This document shows, in pieces, positions 35,804 to 44,647 of a DNA stretch of 64,000 bases. The stretch is taken from positions 3,764,169 through 3,828,168 of the forward strand of contig NZ_JAMXSS010000002.1 in NCBI RefSeq assembly GCF_024124825.1, given 5' to 3'. The position numbers and the translations under genes are program-made. Numbering within the stretch: the stretch's first letter is position 1; every line of letters starts with the position of its first letter. Origin of the DNA: Arthrobacter sp. H16F315 (GTDB lineage Bacteria; Actinomycetota; Actinomycetes; Actinomycetales; Micrococcaceae). A model generated the notes under the pieces. That model made no database searches and was not told the DNA's origin. It saw only the letters and a program-made list of their open reading frames with translations.

Positions 35804-36946
35804 TCAGCTGAGCCCTCTGATGCCCAGCCCGGGTGCAGTAGCGAGCCGGATGGTGCGGCCGCTGTAACCGGCGCCGCCGGAGACGGGGGACGCGGCCAGC
35901 CACAGTCCGCCGTCGAGGTCCTGCGCGGCGGAGCGGCCAGCGGTCACCGGGAGCAGCGAGGCGAGCGAGGCCGCCGCGGCGATCCCCACCGGGCTCTCCA
36001 GCATGCAGCCGATCACCACACCGAGGCCCTCGGCCCGGGCTTTCGCCAGCAGCCTGCGGCCATGGCGCAGTCCGCCGGATTTGGCCAGTTTGATGTTGAC
36101 CAGGGGCGCTGCCCGGTGCGCGAGCAGCCGGTCCAGGTCCGCGAGCGTCCAAAGGCTTTCATCGGCCATGACCGGGGTGTCGACGGCGGCGCTGACCTGC
36201 GCCAGTGCCGCCCAGTCACCGGCCGGCACGGGCTGTTCCGCGAGTTCGATCTCCAGCCCGGCGTCCTCAAGGTCCCTGATGATCCGGATGGCAGTTGCCG
36301 CGTCAAACGCCTGGTTCGCGTCGATCCGCAGCACCATACCCGGCCCGGCCGCCGCCCGGACCGCCCGCATCGAGGCGAGGACGTCCATCCGGGCATCCAA
36401 TTTCACCTTCAGGCAGCGGAAACCGGCGGCCGTGTGCACCGCCGCCTTCGCCGCGAGTTCCTCCGGCGGCGCGACCGAGAGCGTCATGTCCGTCTCGACA
36501 GTTACTCCGGGGGCCGCTCGGGGACCGGCCCCGGATTCGCCACCGGGCTCGCCGCCGGACAAGTACGCGCCGAGCGTGAGCCCCACCTGCTGGGCGGCCA
36601 GATCATGCAGGGCGCAGTCCACCGCCATCCGGGCCGCTGCCGGTTCGCTGCTTTGTTCCAGTCCGGCCAGGACGCTGTCGGGTTCATTCGTGGAGGGCCC
36701 CGGCCTTCCGGGGCGATGGCCCAGCACCAGGGCCGCCAGCGGGCCTTCGATGCTAGCCACCGCCTGCTCGGTGGAGAGCCGGGTGACGCGGCTGATTGGT
36801 GCCTCGCCCCAACCGCTGCGGCCGTCGGAGTCGACGGCTTCCACAAGCACGGTCTCCAGTTCCGTCGCGCTGCGGACCGCGGTGGTGAAGTGCCCCACCA
36901 GCGGCACACGGACGCGGTGGGCGCGCAACACTGTCAGTTTGGTCAT
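35804..36946 (-). CDS. Dipeptide epimerase (enolase superfamily, MLE subgroup)
   Basis: A 380-residue enolase-superfamily enzyme. The catalytic KxK is Lys180/Lys182 (CLKVKLD), metal ligands are Asp209 (RIDANQ), Glu237 (ELAEQP) and Asp262 (MADES), and the opposing base is Lys286 (NIKLAKSGGL). These match L-Ala-D/L-Glu epimerases, which make the L,L-dipeptide from murein fragments. A Gly/Glu-rich insert (about 131-146) is unusual. It faces the peptide-uptake operon and would complete muropeptide breakdown to ordinary amino acids. Its start is 17 bp from the purH stop region, on the same strand as purH. Confidence 0.9.
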   Translation of the reverse strand: MTKLTVLRAHRVRVPLVGHFTTAVRSATELETVLVEAVDSDGRSGWGEAPISRVTRLSTEQAVASIEGPLAALVLGHRPGRPGPSTNEPDSVLAGLEQSSEPAAARMAVDCALHDLAAQQVGLTLGAYLSGGEPGGESGAGPRAAPGVTVETDMTLSVAPPEELAAKAAVHTAAGFRCLKVKLDARMDVLASMRAVRAAAGPGMVLRIDANQAFDAATAIRIIRDLEDAGLEIELAEQPVPAGDWAALAQVSAAVDTPVMADESLWTLADLDRLLAHRAAPLVNIKLAKSGGLRHGRRLLAKARAEGLGVVIGCMLESPVGIAAAASLASLLPVTAGRSAAQDLDGGLWLAASPVSGGAGYSGRTIRLATAPGLGIRGLS

Positions 36947-36973
36947 CCGGCTCCCCCTGCCTGCTTATCCGCC

Positions 36974-38656
36974 CTAGTGGAAGAAGTGCCGGGCGCCGGT
37001 GAAGTACATCGTGATGCCGGCCGCATTGGCCGCGGCGATGACCTCATCGTCCCGAACCGAGCCGCCGGGCTGCACCACGGCGCGGACGCCGGCGTCGATC
37101 AGGATCTGGAGCCCGTCTGCGAACGGGAAAAACGCGTCCGACGCCGCCACGGCACCGCGGGCACGTTCCGGGGCACCTGTGGCGTCGGCGTTCGAGGCGC
37201 CGCCCGCGCCCTCAACCTTGGAGTCCACGCTCACGCCGAGTGAGTTGGCGCGCTCGACGGCGAGCTTGCAGGAATCGAGCCGGTTGACCTGGCCCATGCC
37301 GATGCCCACGGCGGCGCCGTTCTGTGCCAGCAGGATGGCATTGGATTTGGCGGCCCGGCAGGCGGTCCAGGCGAAGGCAAGGTCCGCAAGCGTCCCGGGA
37401 TCCGCGGCGTCACCGGCGGCGAGGGTCCAGTTGGCCGGGTCATCACCCTCGGCGTCGACCTTGTCCGTGGCCTGGACCAGCATGCCGCCGGAAACCTGGC
37501 GGAACTCCGTCGGGTAACGGCCGTAACCTTCGGGCAGGGCCAGGAGGCGGATGTTCTTCTTTTTGGACAGGATTTCCACCGCTTCGTCCTCGAAACCCGG
37601 GGCAATCACTACCTCGGTGAAGATGCCGGCGACGGTCCGGGCCATGCCGGCGGTGACGGTGCGGTTGGCCGCGATCACGCCGCCAAATGCGGAGACCGGA
37701 TCGCAGGCGTGCGCCTTGGCGTGCGCGTCCGCAATCGGGTCGGCGGCGGAGGCGGAACCCACAGCCACACCGCAGGGGTTGGCATGCTTGATGACCGCAA
37801 CGGCGGGCTCGGCGAAATCGAACGCAGCGCGCAGGGCCGCGTCGGCGTCGACGAAGTTGTTGTAGCTCATTGCCTTGCCGTGCAGCTGGTCGGCCTGGGC
37901 GATGCCGGCCGGGGCGGCCTTGTCCACGTAGAGGGCGGCCTGCTGGTGCGGATTTTCGCCGTAGCGCAGCACCTCGGAACGTTCCAGGGCCAGGCCGGCG
38001 TAGGCAGGCCAATCGATGACGCCGTCGCCGTCCTCGTCGAGGAACTGGCTGGCAGTCCAGCCGGCCACGGCAGTGTCATAGGCGGCGGTGTGCGCGAAGG
38101 CCTTCGCGGCGAGCCGGCGCCGGGCCTTCAGGTCAAAGCCGCCGGAGGCGGCGGCAGCAACGACGTCGTGGTACGAGGAGGGGTCCACCACAATGGCGAC
38201 GGCGGCGTGGTTCTTCGCGGCCGAACGCACCATCGCCGGGCCCCCGATGTCGATCTGCTCAACGACGTCGTCCTGCGCAGCGCCGGACTTCACGGTTTCC
38301 ACGAAGGGGTAGAGGTTCACCACCACCAGGTCGAACGGCTCGATGTCCATCGACGCGAGCGTCTCCATATGGGCCGGGACGCGGCGGTCGGCGAGGATAC
38401 CGCCGTGCACGCGCGGGTGCAGGGTCTTGACGCGGCCGTCGAGCATTTCCGGCGAGCCGGTGACTTCCTCGACTTCCTGCACCGGAATGCCGGCGGCGGC
38501 AATCTTCTTGGCGGTGGAGCCGGTGGAGACAATCTTGACGCCGGCTTCGTGCAGGCCCCTCGCGAGCTCCTCCAGACCGGTCTTGTCGTAGACCGAAATC
38601 AGTGCCCTGCGGATGGGAACACGGTCGATGGATACACGGTGCTGCGTGAAGCTCAC
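36974..38656 (-). CDS. purH: Bifunctional AICAR transformylase / IMP cyclohydrolase
   Basis: A 560-residue PurH of slightly extended length. The N-terminal IMP cyclohydrolase/MGS-like domain begins [18 protein letters not shown] with the phosphate loop STGSTAKKI and [16 protein letters not shown]. The C-terminal transformylase has [11 protein letters not shown], which contains the catalytic Lys-His pair. An insert [19 protein letters not shown] near residue 500 is absent from most homologues. It performs the last two steps of purine synthesis. In mycobacteria purN directly precedes purH; here 2.7 kb separate them. Confidence 0.97.
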   Translation of the reverse strand: MSFTQHRVSIDRVPIRRALISVYDKTGLEELARGLHEAGVKIVSTGSTAKKIAAAGIPVQEVEEVTGSPEMLDGRVKTLHPRVHGGILADRRVPAHMETLASMDIEPFDLVVVNLYPFVETVKSGAAQDDVVEQIDIGGPAMVRSAAKNHAAVAIVVDPSSYHDVVAAAASGGFDLKARRRLAAKAFAHTAAYDTAVAGWTASQFLDEDGDGVIDWPAYAGLALERSEVLRYGENPHQQAALYVDKAAPAGIAQADQLHGKAMSYNNFVDADAALRAAFDFAEPAVAVIKHANPCGVAVGSASAADPIADAHAKAHACDPVSAFGGVIAANRTVTAGMARTVAGIFTEVVIAPGFEDEAVEILSKKKNIRLLALPEGYGRYPTEFRQVSGGMLVQATDKVDAEGDDPANWTLAAGDAADPGTLADLAFAWTACRAAKSNAILLAQNGAAVGIGMGQVNRLDSCKLAVERANSLGVSVDSKVEGAGGASNADATGAPERARGAVAASDAFFPFADGLQILIDAGVRAVVQPGGSVRDDEVIAAANAAGITMYFTGARHFFH

Positions 38657-38817
38657 AAAAGTCTCCGTCTTATATCGCGGCGGGGCCGCGGGTGGTGGGG
38701 ATGCGGCCAGTTTATCGTGTTAGCGCCCTGTGCATTCCCTCGGGGCTGCCCGCGCGCCGGAGTATGAAGCGCGGCGCAGCTGTGGCTGGCCACGTAGAGT
38801 TTTCCCAGGAGGCTTAG

Positions 38818-40170
38818 ATGAATACGTACACCACTGTGCCCAGCGGCGAACAGGTGGTCCAGGAACTGCCGTGGCGATGGAAAGTGCAGGGCCGGATCTT
38901 TCTGATCGGCGGCCTGGGCTTTATGTTCGATGCCTGGGACGTCACGCTCAACGGCATCCTCATTCCGCTGTTGTCCAAGCATTGGTCCCTGAGCCCCGGG
39001 GAGGCCGCCTGGATCGGAGCCTCGAACCTGATCGGCATGGCCCTGGGCGCCTTCGTCTGGGGCACCATCGCGGACACCATCGGGCGCAAAAAAGCCTTCA
39101 CCGCCACGTTGTTGATCTTCTCGGTGTTCACGGTGTTCGGCGCCTTCTCCCCGGACTTCCTCTGGTTTGTGGCGTTCCGTTTTATGGCCGGCTTCGGTTT
39201 GGGCGGCTGCATCCCGGTGGACTATGCCCTGGTGGGCGAATTCACGCCCCGCAAACAGCGCGGCAAGGTCCTCACCGCGATGGACGGCTGGTGGCCGATC
39301 GGGGCCGCGCTGTGCGGCTTTGTGTCCGCCGGGCTGGTGGCGCTTTACGGGGACTGGCGGCTGACCATGCTGGTGATGGTGCTTCCGGCGTTGCTGGTGT
39401 TCTGGGTCCGCCGCAGCGTCCCCGAGTCCCCGCTGTTCCTGATCCGCAACGGCCGCAGGGAGGAAGCCGCCAAGGTGATCGACGACCTCGTTGCCGCGAC
39501 CGGGGCCGAGCCCCGCGCCTACAGCCTGCCCGAGGCGCAAGACGCGCCCCGGCTCTCCGCCGGCAGCGCCTGGACCCAACTGCGCGCGCTCTGGCAGTAC
39601 AACTGGAAGATCACAACGGCGGCGTGGTCCCTGTTCTTCAGCATCCTGCTCGTCTACTACCTGTCGCTGACCTGGATGCCGAGGATCCTGATCGGCGCCG
39701 GCTTCGAGGAGTACAAGGCCTTCCTCACCACGGCCTCCATGGCCGCCGTCGGGCTACTGGGTGTGGTGGTCGCCGCGCTGCTGGTGGAGCGGGTGGGCCG
39801 GAAGTGGATCCTGGCAATCACCGGACCGCTCTCCGCGCTGACCCTGGTGATCGTGGCGTTTGTGGTGGACATCCCGACGGCGGCCGTGTTCTGGCTGCTG
39901 GTCTTCGGCTTTGTGGTCCAGGTAGCCATTCCGGTGCTCTACACCTATGTCTCCGAGTTGTATCCGACCGAGCTGCGCGGCTCGGGCTTTGGCTGGGCCT
40001 CGACGTTCTCCCGGCTCGGCGCAGGGTTCGGCCCGCTGATTTTCGCGGCGTTCCTGTGGCCGGAGCTGGGCCTGGCGACGTCATTCGCCCTCGCCGGCGG
40101 GTTGGTGCTGCTCAGTGTGCTGTGGATGGCGTTCTTCGCTCCCGAAACGAAGCAGCGCCAGCTCGCCTAG
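38818..40170 (+). CDS. MFS transporter, aromatic acid/sugar:H+ symporter-like
   Basis: A 450-residue transporter with 12 TM helices. Signature loops are visible: helix 1 with FMFDAWDVTLNG, loop 2-3 GTIADTIGRKK (MFS motif A), loop 4-5 PVDYALVGEFTPRKQRGK and TM11 YPTELRGSGFGWAS. This is the SV2/AAHS-type branch used for aromatic and organic acids. A strong AGGAGG lies 5 nt before ATG 38818. It is divergent from purH and has no catabolic genes beside it, so its substrate is open. It occupies part of the purN-purH interval. Confidence 0.87.
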   Translation: MNTYTTVPSGEQVVQELPWRWKVQGRIFLIGGLGFMFDAWDVTLNGILIPLLSKHWSLSPGEAAWIGASNLIGMALGAFVWGTIADTIGRKKAFTATLLIFSVFTVFGAFSPDFLWFVAFRFMAGFGLGGCIPVDYALVGEFTPRKQRGKVLTAMDGWWPIGAALCGFVSAGLVALYGDWRLTMLVMVLPALLVFWVRRSVPESPLFLIRNGRREEAAKVIDDLVAATGAEPRAYSLPEAQDAPRLSAGSAWTQLRALWQYNWKITTAAWSLFFSILLVYYLSLTWMPRILIGAGFEEYKAFLTTASMAAVGLLGVVVAALLVERVGRKWILAITGPLSALTLVIVAFVVDIPTAAVFWLLVFGFVVQVAIPVLYTYVSELYPTELRGSGFGWASTFSRLGAGFGPLIFAAFLWPELGLATSFALAGGLVLLSVLWMAFFAPETKQRQLA

Positions 40171-40219
40171 CTCCCGTTCCCCGCTCCCCGCTCCGTTCCC
40201 ACTCCCCCGTTCCACCGTT

Positions 40220-40285
40220 CCCAACTGACTCGCAGCTCAGGTCGTTTTGGGGGCTCAAAACGACCTGAGCTGCGAGTCAGTTGGG
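40220..40285. repeat. 66-bp perfect palindrome, copy B (left end of the DUF559 unit)
   Basis: Arms 40220-40249 and 40256-40285 are exact 30-bp reverse complements around GGGGCT. The outer 17 bp equal copies A and C; the inner 8 bp are TCAGGTCG here versus AGGGGTCG in A and TAAGGCCG in C, each matched on the other arm. The stop codon of the DUF559 gene (40277-40279) lies inside the right arm. Confidence 0.95.
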
Positions 40286-41209
40286 CTGCCAGCCGCGGCC
40301 GGCGAGGGCAGTCAGCACCTTGGCGACGGCGGCGCGTGCGTCGTTCTCCATGTGCCGTTTCGAGATTCGGACCAGGATCCAACCGGCGCCGTTGAAATCC
40401 TCTTCCCTGGCGATGTCCCGGACGATCTGCGCCGCGTCTGAGTGCACGGCGCCCTCGTACTCCACAGCAACCCGGTGCTCCGGATAGGCCATATCCGGTT
40501 CACGTACGATACCGGAGCCCAGGACCGTGACCGCGTTCAGTGTCGGTTCCGGCAGGCCAGCGCGGCCCAGTGCGAGCCGAAGCCTCGTCTCCGGGCCCGA
40601 GTCCGCGCCGATCCTGGCCTGCTCCAAGGCGAGCCGGGCCTTGCGGATGCCGGGCGTACCCTTGTGCCGGTCCAGCATCTTGGCGAGTTGCTCCGGACTG
40701 GCATAAGGCGCGGACCGGTTCTCAAAGGCAGGCCGGGGATGGCGCAGCAGATGGTCCGCTACCACTGTCAGTTCGTCAATGCTCATCTTTCGGGCACAAT
40801 CCAGCCACGTCCTGGTCCGGGTGGTGACCAGGACGCCGTCGAGCCGGGTGATTTCGTCGTCGAAGAACTGCCCGACGTGGCCGATCACGCCCCTGCGCCG
40901 CGGTATTGCCATCGTGTCCGGCCGGGAGATATGGATGCCTGGAGCAGAGGAGCCCGGCAGGAATCCCGGGAAGTCCCAGATCAGAAAGGCTGTCGCATGG
41001 GATGCTGCGGAGAATTGCGTCACGAGGGTGAGGGGACGAGCCTGCAGATCCAATGCGCCGGACGGTTCTGACGGCAGCCGGATCCCGCGGCTCGGAACAT
41101 CCAGGGAGCGATGCCTGAGCCGGCGCCGGCTGGCTCCGGCGTCAAGTGCCTCCTGGAGTGTAAAGGGCACCAGTCCGAGTGGCGCCGGAAGCGGCCGGGG
41201 TGTCTTCAT
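40277..41209 (-). CDS. DUF559 / Vsr-like PD-(D/E)XK endonuclease-domain protein
   Basis: A 310-residue protein. The N-terminal half (about 10-160) resembles AbiEi-type proteins that accompany DUF559 domains in actinobacteria: a helix-turn-helix-like start, then DGVLVTTRTRTWLDCARKM. The C-terminal half (about 200-305) has a restriction-endonuclease-like core: Glu207 (GPETRLR), Asp239 (REPDMAYPE), Glu250-x-Glu252 (VAVEYEG) and WILVRISKRHM, like very-short-patch-repair nucleases. ATG 41209 is used; the frame is open further upstream into palindrome C but that part looks non-coding. The last residues WQPN and the TGA are encoded by palindrome B. No AbiEii-like toxin partner is adjacent. It may nick or resolve the flanking palindromes; this is inference. 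Confidence 0.8.
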   Translation of the reverse strand: MKTPRPLPAPLGLVPFTLQEALDAGASRRRLRHRSLDVPSRGIRLPSEPSGALDLQARPLTLVTQFSAASHATAFLIWDFPGFLPGSSAPGIHISRPDTMAIPRRRGVIGHVGQFFDDEITRLDGVLVTTRTRTWLDCARKMSIDELTVVADHLLRHPRPAFENRSAPYASPEQLAKMLDRHKGTPGIRKARLALEQARIGADSGPETRLRLALGRAGLPEPTLNAVTVLGSGIVREPDMAYPEHRVAVEYEGAVHSDAAQIVRDIAREEDFNGAGWILVRISKRHMENDARAAVAKVLTALAGRGWQPN

Positions 41210-41247
41210 CGACCCATCGTCGCAAAGCCGAGGACTTCGCCGGAGGG

Positions 41248-41256
41248 TTATCCACA
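41248..41256. promoter_or_regulatory. Perfect DnaA-box consensus 9-mer (TTATCCACA)
   Basis: TTATCCACA at 41248-41256 equals the E. coli high-affinity DnaA box. It lies between the DUF559 start codon and palindrome C, inside the cassette. It may be functional DnaA binding, part of a promoter, or chance; one box alone is not an origin. Confidence 0.6.
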
Positions 41257-41272
41257 AGCCATGGTGGGTGAA

Positions 41273-41338
41273 CCCAACTGACTCGCAGCTAAGGCCGTTT
41301 TGAGCGCCCAAAACGGCCTTAGCTGCGAGTCAGTTGGG
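41273..41338. repeat. 66-bp perfect palindrome, copy C (right end of the DUF559 unit)
   Basis: Arms 41273-41302 and 41309-41338 are exact 30-bp reverse complements around AGCGCC. It starts 11 bp after the purN stop (41350-41352 on the minus strand) and lies 64 bp upstream of the DUF559 start codon. The inner stem TAAGGCCG differs from A and B with full compensation. Confidence 0.95.
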
Positions 41339-41349
41339 GGGCGGGGGCG

Positions 41350-41922
<573 letters not shown>

Positions 41923-41948
41923 GGTCCTAGCTTATGGGGCCGCTCGCG

Positions 41949-41954
41949 TAGGCT
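41949..41954 (+). promoter_or_regulatory. Putative -10 element (TAGGCT) of a leaderless promoter
   Basis: TAGGCT ends 7 nt before ATG 41962, almost the same spacing as at 510-515 before ATG 522. This supports ATG 41962 as the true start of the small membrane gene. Confidence 0.4.
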
Positions 41955-41961
41955 GGAAAAC

Positions 41962-42389
41962 ATGAATCCCCGAACGACTCCGCCTCCGGCCCGGGCGGCC
42001 AGCACCCGCTCAGCGACGCAGCCAAAGCCGCGCAGGCAAAAACCCATCTGCTGTTCCGGAGCTTTATCGTGGCGGTGCTGGGATCGTTCTTCGTCTACCA
42101 GCTGGATATCAGCTACCTCTGGCTCAGCGGACTCCTCACGGCCGTTGCCGCCGTACTGGGAATTATGGTGCTGGTCCGCTACGCCAGGCTCAAGGAATCC
42201 AAGCTGGTGCTGTTCGGGACGATTTCCGGTCTGGTGGTCGTGGCCATCCAGGTGGTGCTGCTGCTGACCTCAGTGCTGTTCTTCAACCAGGTCCGGGACT
42301 ACCAGCAATGCAGCCGCCACGCCCTCACCCAGTACGCGTCGTCCATCTGCCAGACCCAGCTGGAAAAATCGCTGCCCCAGTTCCGCTAA
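41962..42389 (+). pseudogene. Small membrane protein with probable frameshift at the start codon
   Basis: A four-helix-poor protein of about 142 residues, with a hydrophilic N-terminus and three hydrophobic segments. The long coding-like frame runs to 42389 (SFFVYQLDISYLWLSGLL, then LVLFGTISGLVVVAIQVVLLLTSVLFF), but it has no start codon before GTG 42069. Back-reading gives ESPNDSASGPGGQHPLSDAAKAAQ, which fits a normal N-terminus if one G is added after ATG 41962 (ATGGAATCC). The uncorrected frame from 41962 looks non-coding. It lies between divergent purN and convergent perM-like genes. Function unknown. Confidence 0.65.
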
Positions 42390-42402
42390 ACACGGCGCCC
42401 GG

Positions 42403-43719
42403 TTACCGGGATGCCGTCTCCAGCTCCGATTCACGCAGCGTCTGCTGGCGTTCCAGCCACGGTCCCGCGGCAGAGCCGATGACGACACCGACGGCGACCT
42501 CCACGGCCAGGAACACCGCCATCCGAAGCGGGTCGGGACCAATATCGGTGAGCCGTCCGATCCCGGCGGATCCCCCGGCCAGCCAAGCCAGGCCGGCACC
42601 GAGCAGCCCGGCGATGCTGCCTACCATCGCGCCGAGCACCAGTGTGGAAGCCGTGGCCGTGAACCAGCGGGCGTGGATCTTGATGGAGAGCCATTCGTCA
42701 AAGTGGTTTTCGCCTTCGCGCAGGAACCACCACCCGGCCAGCGTGCCGGCGAGGACCGGCACCACCAGCGCAGCCGCCGCATAGTCCAGCGTCCCGGCTG
42801 GCAGCGCCGCGAACACCGGGATCGACGGCAGGGGTCCGACGGCGGTGCCCAGCGCCCCCGCCTGGGAGCCGACGCCAAGGGCGACGCCCGCCCCGGACGT
42901 CCAAGCGAGCGCGAACACCGCCAGGTTGGGCAGGAATCCGAGCTGCGCGATGGTCAGGGCGGCACCCCCGAAGGGTCCGGCCTCAAGCCCCTCGTAGACC
43001 GCGATCACGAGGTTCCAGTGGATAAACAGGGTAACGGCAAGCAGGACGCAGCACATCGCCAGGCTGGCTATCAGCGCCACGAAGCCGGCTTTGACCGCGG
43101 AGCCCAGGTAGGAACCGGCCCAGCGCGAGTGTTGACTGGTCCGGGAGAGCCAGGCGACGGCGTCGACGCCGATCAGCCGGCTCCAGGAACCGGCCTCGCG
43201 GCGGGCTCCGACCACCATGCCGATGCCGAACGGGATCAACGGGATAAGCGCGGCGGACCACAGGCCCACGCCGACGTCGGCGGTGCGGCAAATGAAGCCG
43301 GTGGCCAGGCCAAAGCCTGCGTACACCAGCGAGGACCCCAGCAGCGCCTGCCAAAGCTGGTCAGTATAGGAGGCCCGGGCGAGCCTGCGGCCGGCGCGCC
43401 AGGCAAGCAGGAACGGGATCAGCGTCAACCCCAGCGGGGTAAGGGACAAAACGCCGGACTGAGGTTGGGCTGTCGCGCCCATGCCAACGGTGTCCAGCAG
43501 TAGCGGAACACCGTGGATAAGCAGCCAGGACTGGCCTGCGAGGCGGGCCAGCACGTCGGTGGCGCCGTTCTGAAATCCCGCGGTGGCCCACACGACAAAA
43601 ATCGGGGCGGCCACCATCAGGGCGGAAATGACGGCTGCCTGCGCGGACTCGAGGGCTCCCTGCAGCCATAGCGGCATCGGAAGTCCACGTTCCCCGGTCT
43701 GATCAGCGCGCAGTTTCAT
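42403..43719 (-). CDS. DUF6350 / PerM-like polytopic membrane protein
   Basis: A 438-residue integral membrane protein with about 10-12 hydrophobic helices. Its content and its place next to purN and purH match Mycobacterium PerM (Rv0955, upstream of purN Rv0956 and purH Rv0957), which helps cell division under stress. The start at ATG 43719 has GGA 8 nt upstream; the longer frame to 43779 is polar and unlikely. Identification leans on both topology and synteny. Confidence 0.8.
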   Translation of the reverse strand: MKLRADQTGERGLPMPLWLQGALESAQAAVISALMVAAPIFVVWATAGFQNGATDVLARLAGQSWLLIHGVPLLLDTVGMGATAQPQSGVLSLTPLGLTLIPFLLAWRAGRRLARASYTDQLWQALLGSSLVYAGFGLATGFICRTADVGVGLWSAALIPLIPFGIGMVVGARREAGSWSRLIGVDAVAWLSRTSQHSRWAGSYLGSAVKAGFVALIASLAMCCVLLAVTLFIHWNLVIAVYEGLEAGPFGGAALTIAQLGFLPNLAVFALAWTSGAGVALGVGSQAGALGTAVGPLPSIPVFAALPAGTLDYAAAALVVPVLAGTLAGWWFLREGENHFDEWLSIKIHARWFTATASTLVLGAMVGSIAGLLGAGLAWLAGGSAGIGRLTDIGPDPLRMAVFLAVEVAVGVVIGSAAGPWLERQQTLRESELETASR

Positions 43720-43902
43720 CGTGTTCCATGGTGCCACGTGCGCGCCCCCCTGCCGGTGCGACAGGCGCAACTGCCGCACTTCACTGCACTTCCGCCCGCT
43801 GACGACGGTTCATCCGGCATTCCACACCGACACGAAGCAGCGCTTTTTTCCTTTCTCGGCCGTAAAATTGGAGTGTCCGCAATCAGTGGTTGGAGGCACA
43901 AA

Positions 43903-44370
43903 ATGACTACCGCATCTCCACATGCACACGGCGTTCACTTCGGACGGACAGATGTCCAGAACGTCGGCATGGGTGTTGGTACCGTCCTTATCGTCGTGGG
44001 CATCCTGGGATTCATCCCGGGCATCACCACGCAGTACAGTTCCTTGGCGTTCTTCGGACCCGGATCCACGGCCCTGTTCCTGGGCCTGTTCCAGGTATCG
44101 ATGCTGCTGAACATCGTTCAACTCGCGATTGGCGCCACCGGCTGGGCCATGTCCCGGAACCCCGTGGGTTCCCGGAACTTCCTGATGGGCTTTGGCCTGC
44201 TGTACATCATCCTTAGCGTCTACGGGCTCATCGTCGGGGTGGGTTCGGCGGCCAATTTCCTGTCGCTGAACGCCATCGATGCCTGGGCCTTTATGATCCT
44301 GGGCCTGGCAATGGCCGGCGCCGGTTGGCTGATGTCCAGGCATCTGGCCGAAGACGCAAATACCCGGTAA
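43903..44370 (+). CDS. DUF4383-family membrane protein
   Basis: A 155-residue protein with four TM helices (VGTVLIVVGILGFIPG, then three more) and a short charged tail. The pattern matches DUF4383. GGAGG lies 6 nt before ATG 43903. Function is unknown. It stands alone and is followed by a stable hairpin. Confidence 0.85.
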   Translation: MTTASPHAHGVHFGRTDVQNVGMGVGTVLIVVGILGFIPGITTQYSSLAFFGPGSTALFLGLFQVSMLLNIVQLAIGATGWAMSRNPVGSRNFLMGFGLLYIILSVYGLIVGVGSAANFLSLNAIDAWAFMILGLAMAGAGWLMSRHLAEDANTR

Positions 44371-44440
44371 ACGAACCACCGGGACCAAGGGAGCCGCGAA
44401 TGAGTACCGTTTCATAGTAAGCAGAAAATTCGTTCTACCT

Positions 44441-44482
44441 GCTGGTGCAGCCACTGCGTAAAAGCGCAGTTGCTGCACCAGC
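44441..44482. terminator. Hairpin, probable terminator after the DUF4383 gene
   Basis: GCTGGTGCAGC (44441-44451) pairs with GCTGCACCAGC (44472-44482), and inner CTGCG pairs with CGCAG across TAAAAG. It lies 70 bp after the gene and before the XRE promoter region. The following TTCTGTG is a weak T-tract. The rest of 44371-44585 shows no other feature. Confidence 0.65.
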
Positions 44483-44585
44483 TTCTGTGTGGCGGCGTCC
44501 GGGCGGGATGCATCGAGCGGCGGAGGGTGCGGGTCCGCAAAACCTCGCTTCTGTAAATATTTTCATTTTACTTAGGGCAAAATCA

Positions 44586-44613
44586 TTGACCCGCTAAAAA
44601 TCTTCACTATAGT
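44586..44613 (+). promoter_or_regulatory. Sigma70-type promoter of the XRE-cupin regulator gene
   Basis: TTGACC (44586-44591) and TATAGT (44608-44613) with a 16-nt spacer. The surrounding DNA is clearly AT-rich for this genome. GAAGG 35636 bases is not relevant here; the ribosome site GAAGG lies just before ATG 44648. Confidence 0.7.
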
Positions 44614-44616
44614 TAT

Positions 44617-44630
44617 GTGAGTCAGCTCAC
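44617..44630. promoter_or_regulatory. Operator-like dyad GTGAG-N4-CTCAC
   Basis: GTGAG (44617-44621) and CTCAC (44626-44630) sit just after the -10 box, at the expected transcription start. This fits autorepression by the XRE protein, but the dyad is short. Confidence 0.4.
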
Positions 44631-44647
44631 CAAGTGAAGGACATCGA

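Larger units (their letters stand above)
40220..41338. mobile_element. Putative palindrome-bounded DUF559 nuclease cassette
   Basis: A 1119-bp unit made of palindrome B, the DUF559 gene, a DnaA-box 9-mer and palindrome C. It lies between purN and the MFS gene, within the interval that is normally purN-purH. No transposase, integrase or target-site duplication was found. Classing it as mobile is inference from the symmetric ends and from a solo copy of the same palindrome elsewhere in the window (431-496). Confidence 0.5.

Noticed and set aside
40220..40285. Palindromes as ordinary intrinsic terminators
   Set aside because: Stems are perfect but there is no T-tract, and identical outer arms recur as dispersed repeats. 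A partial terminator effect is still possible.
40277..41209. DUF559 gene as part of an AbiE toxin-antitoxin pair
   Set aside because: No nucleotidyltransferase toxin gene is next to it; neighbours are palindromes, purN and an MFS gene.
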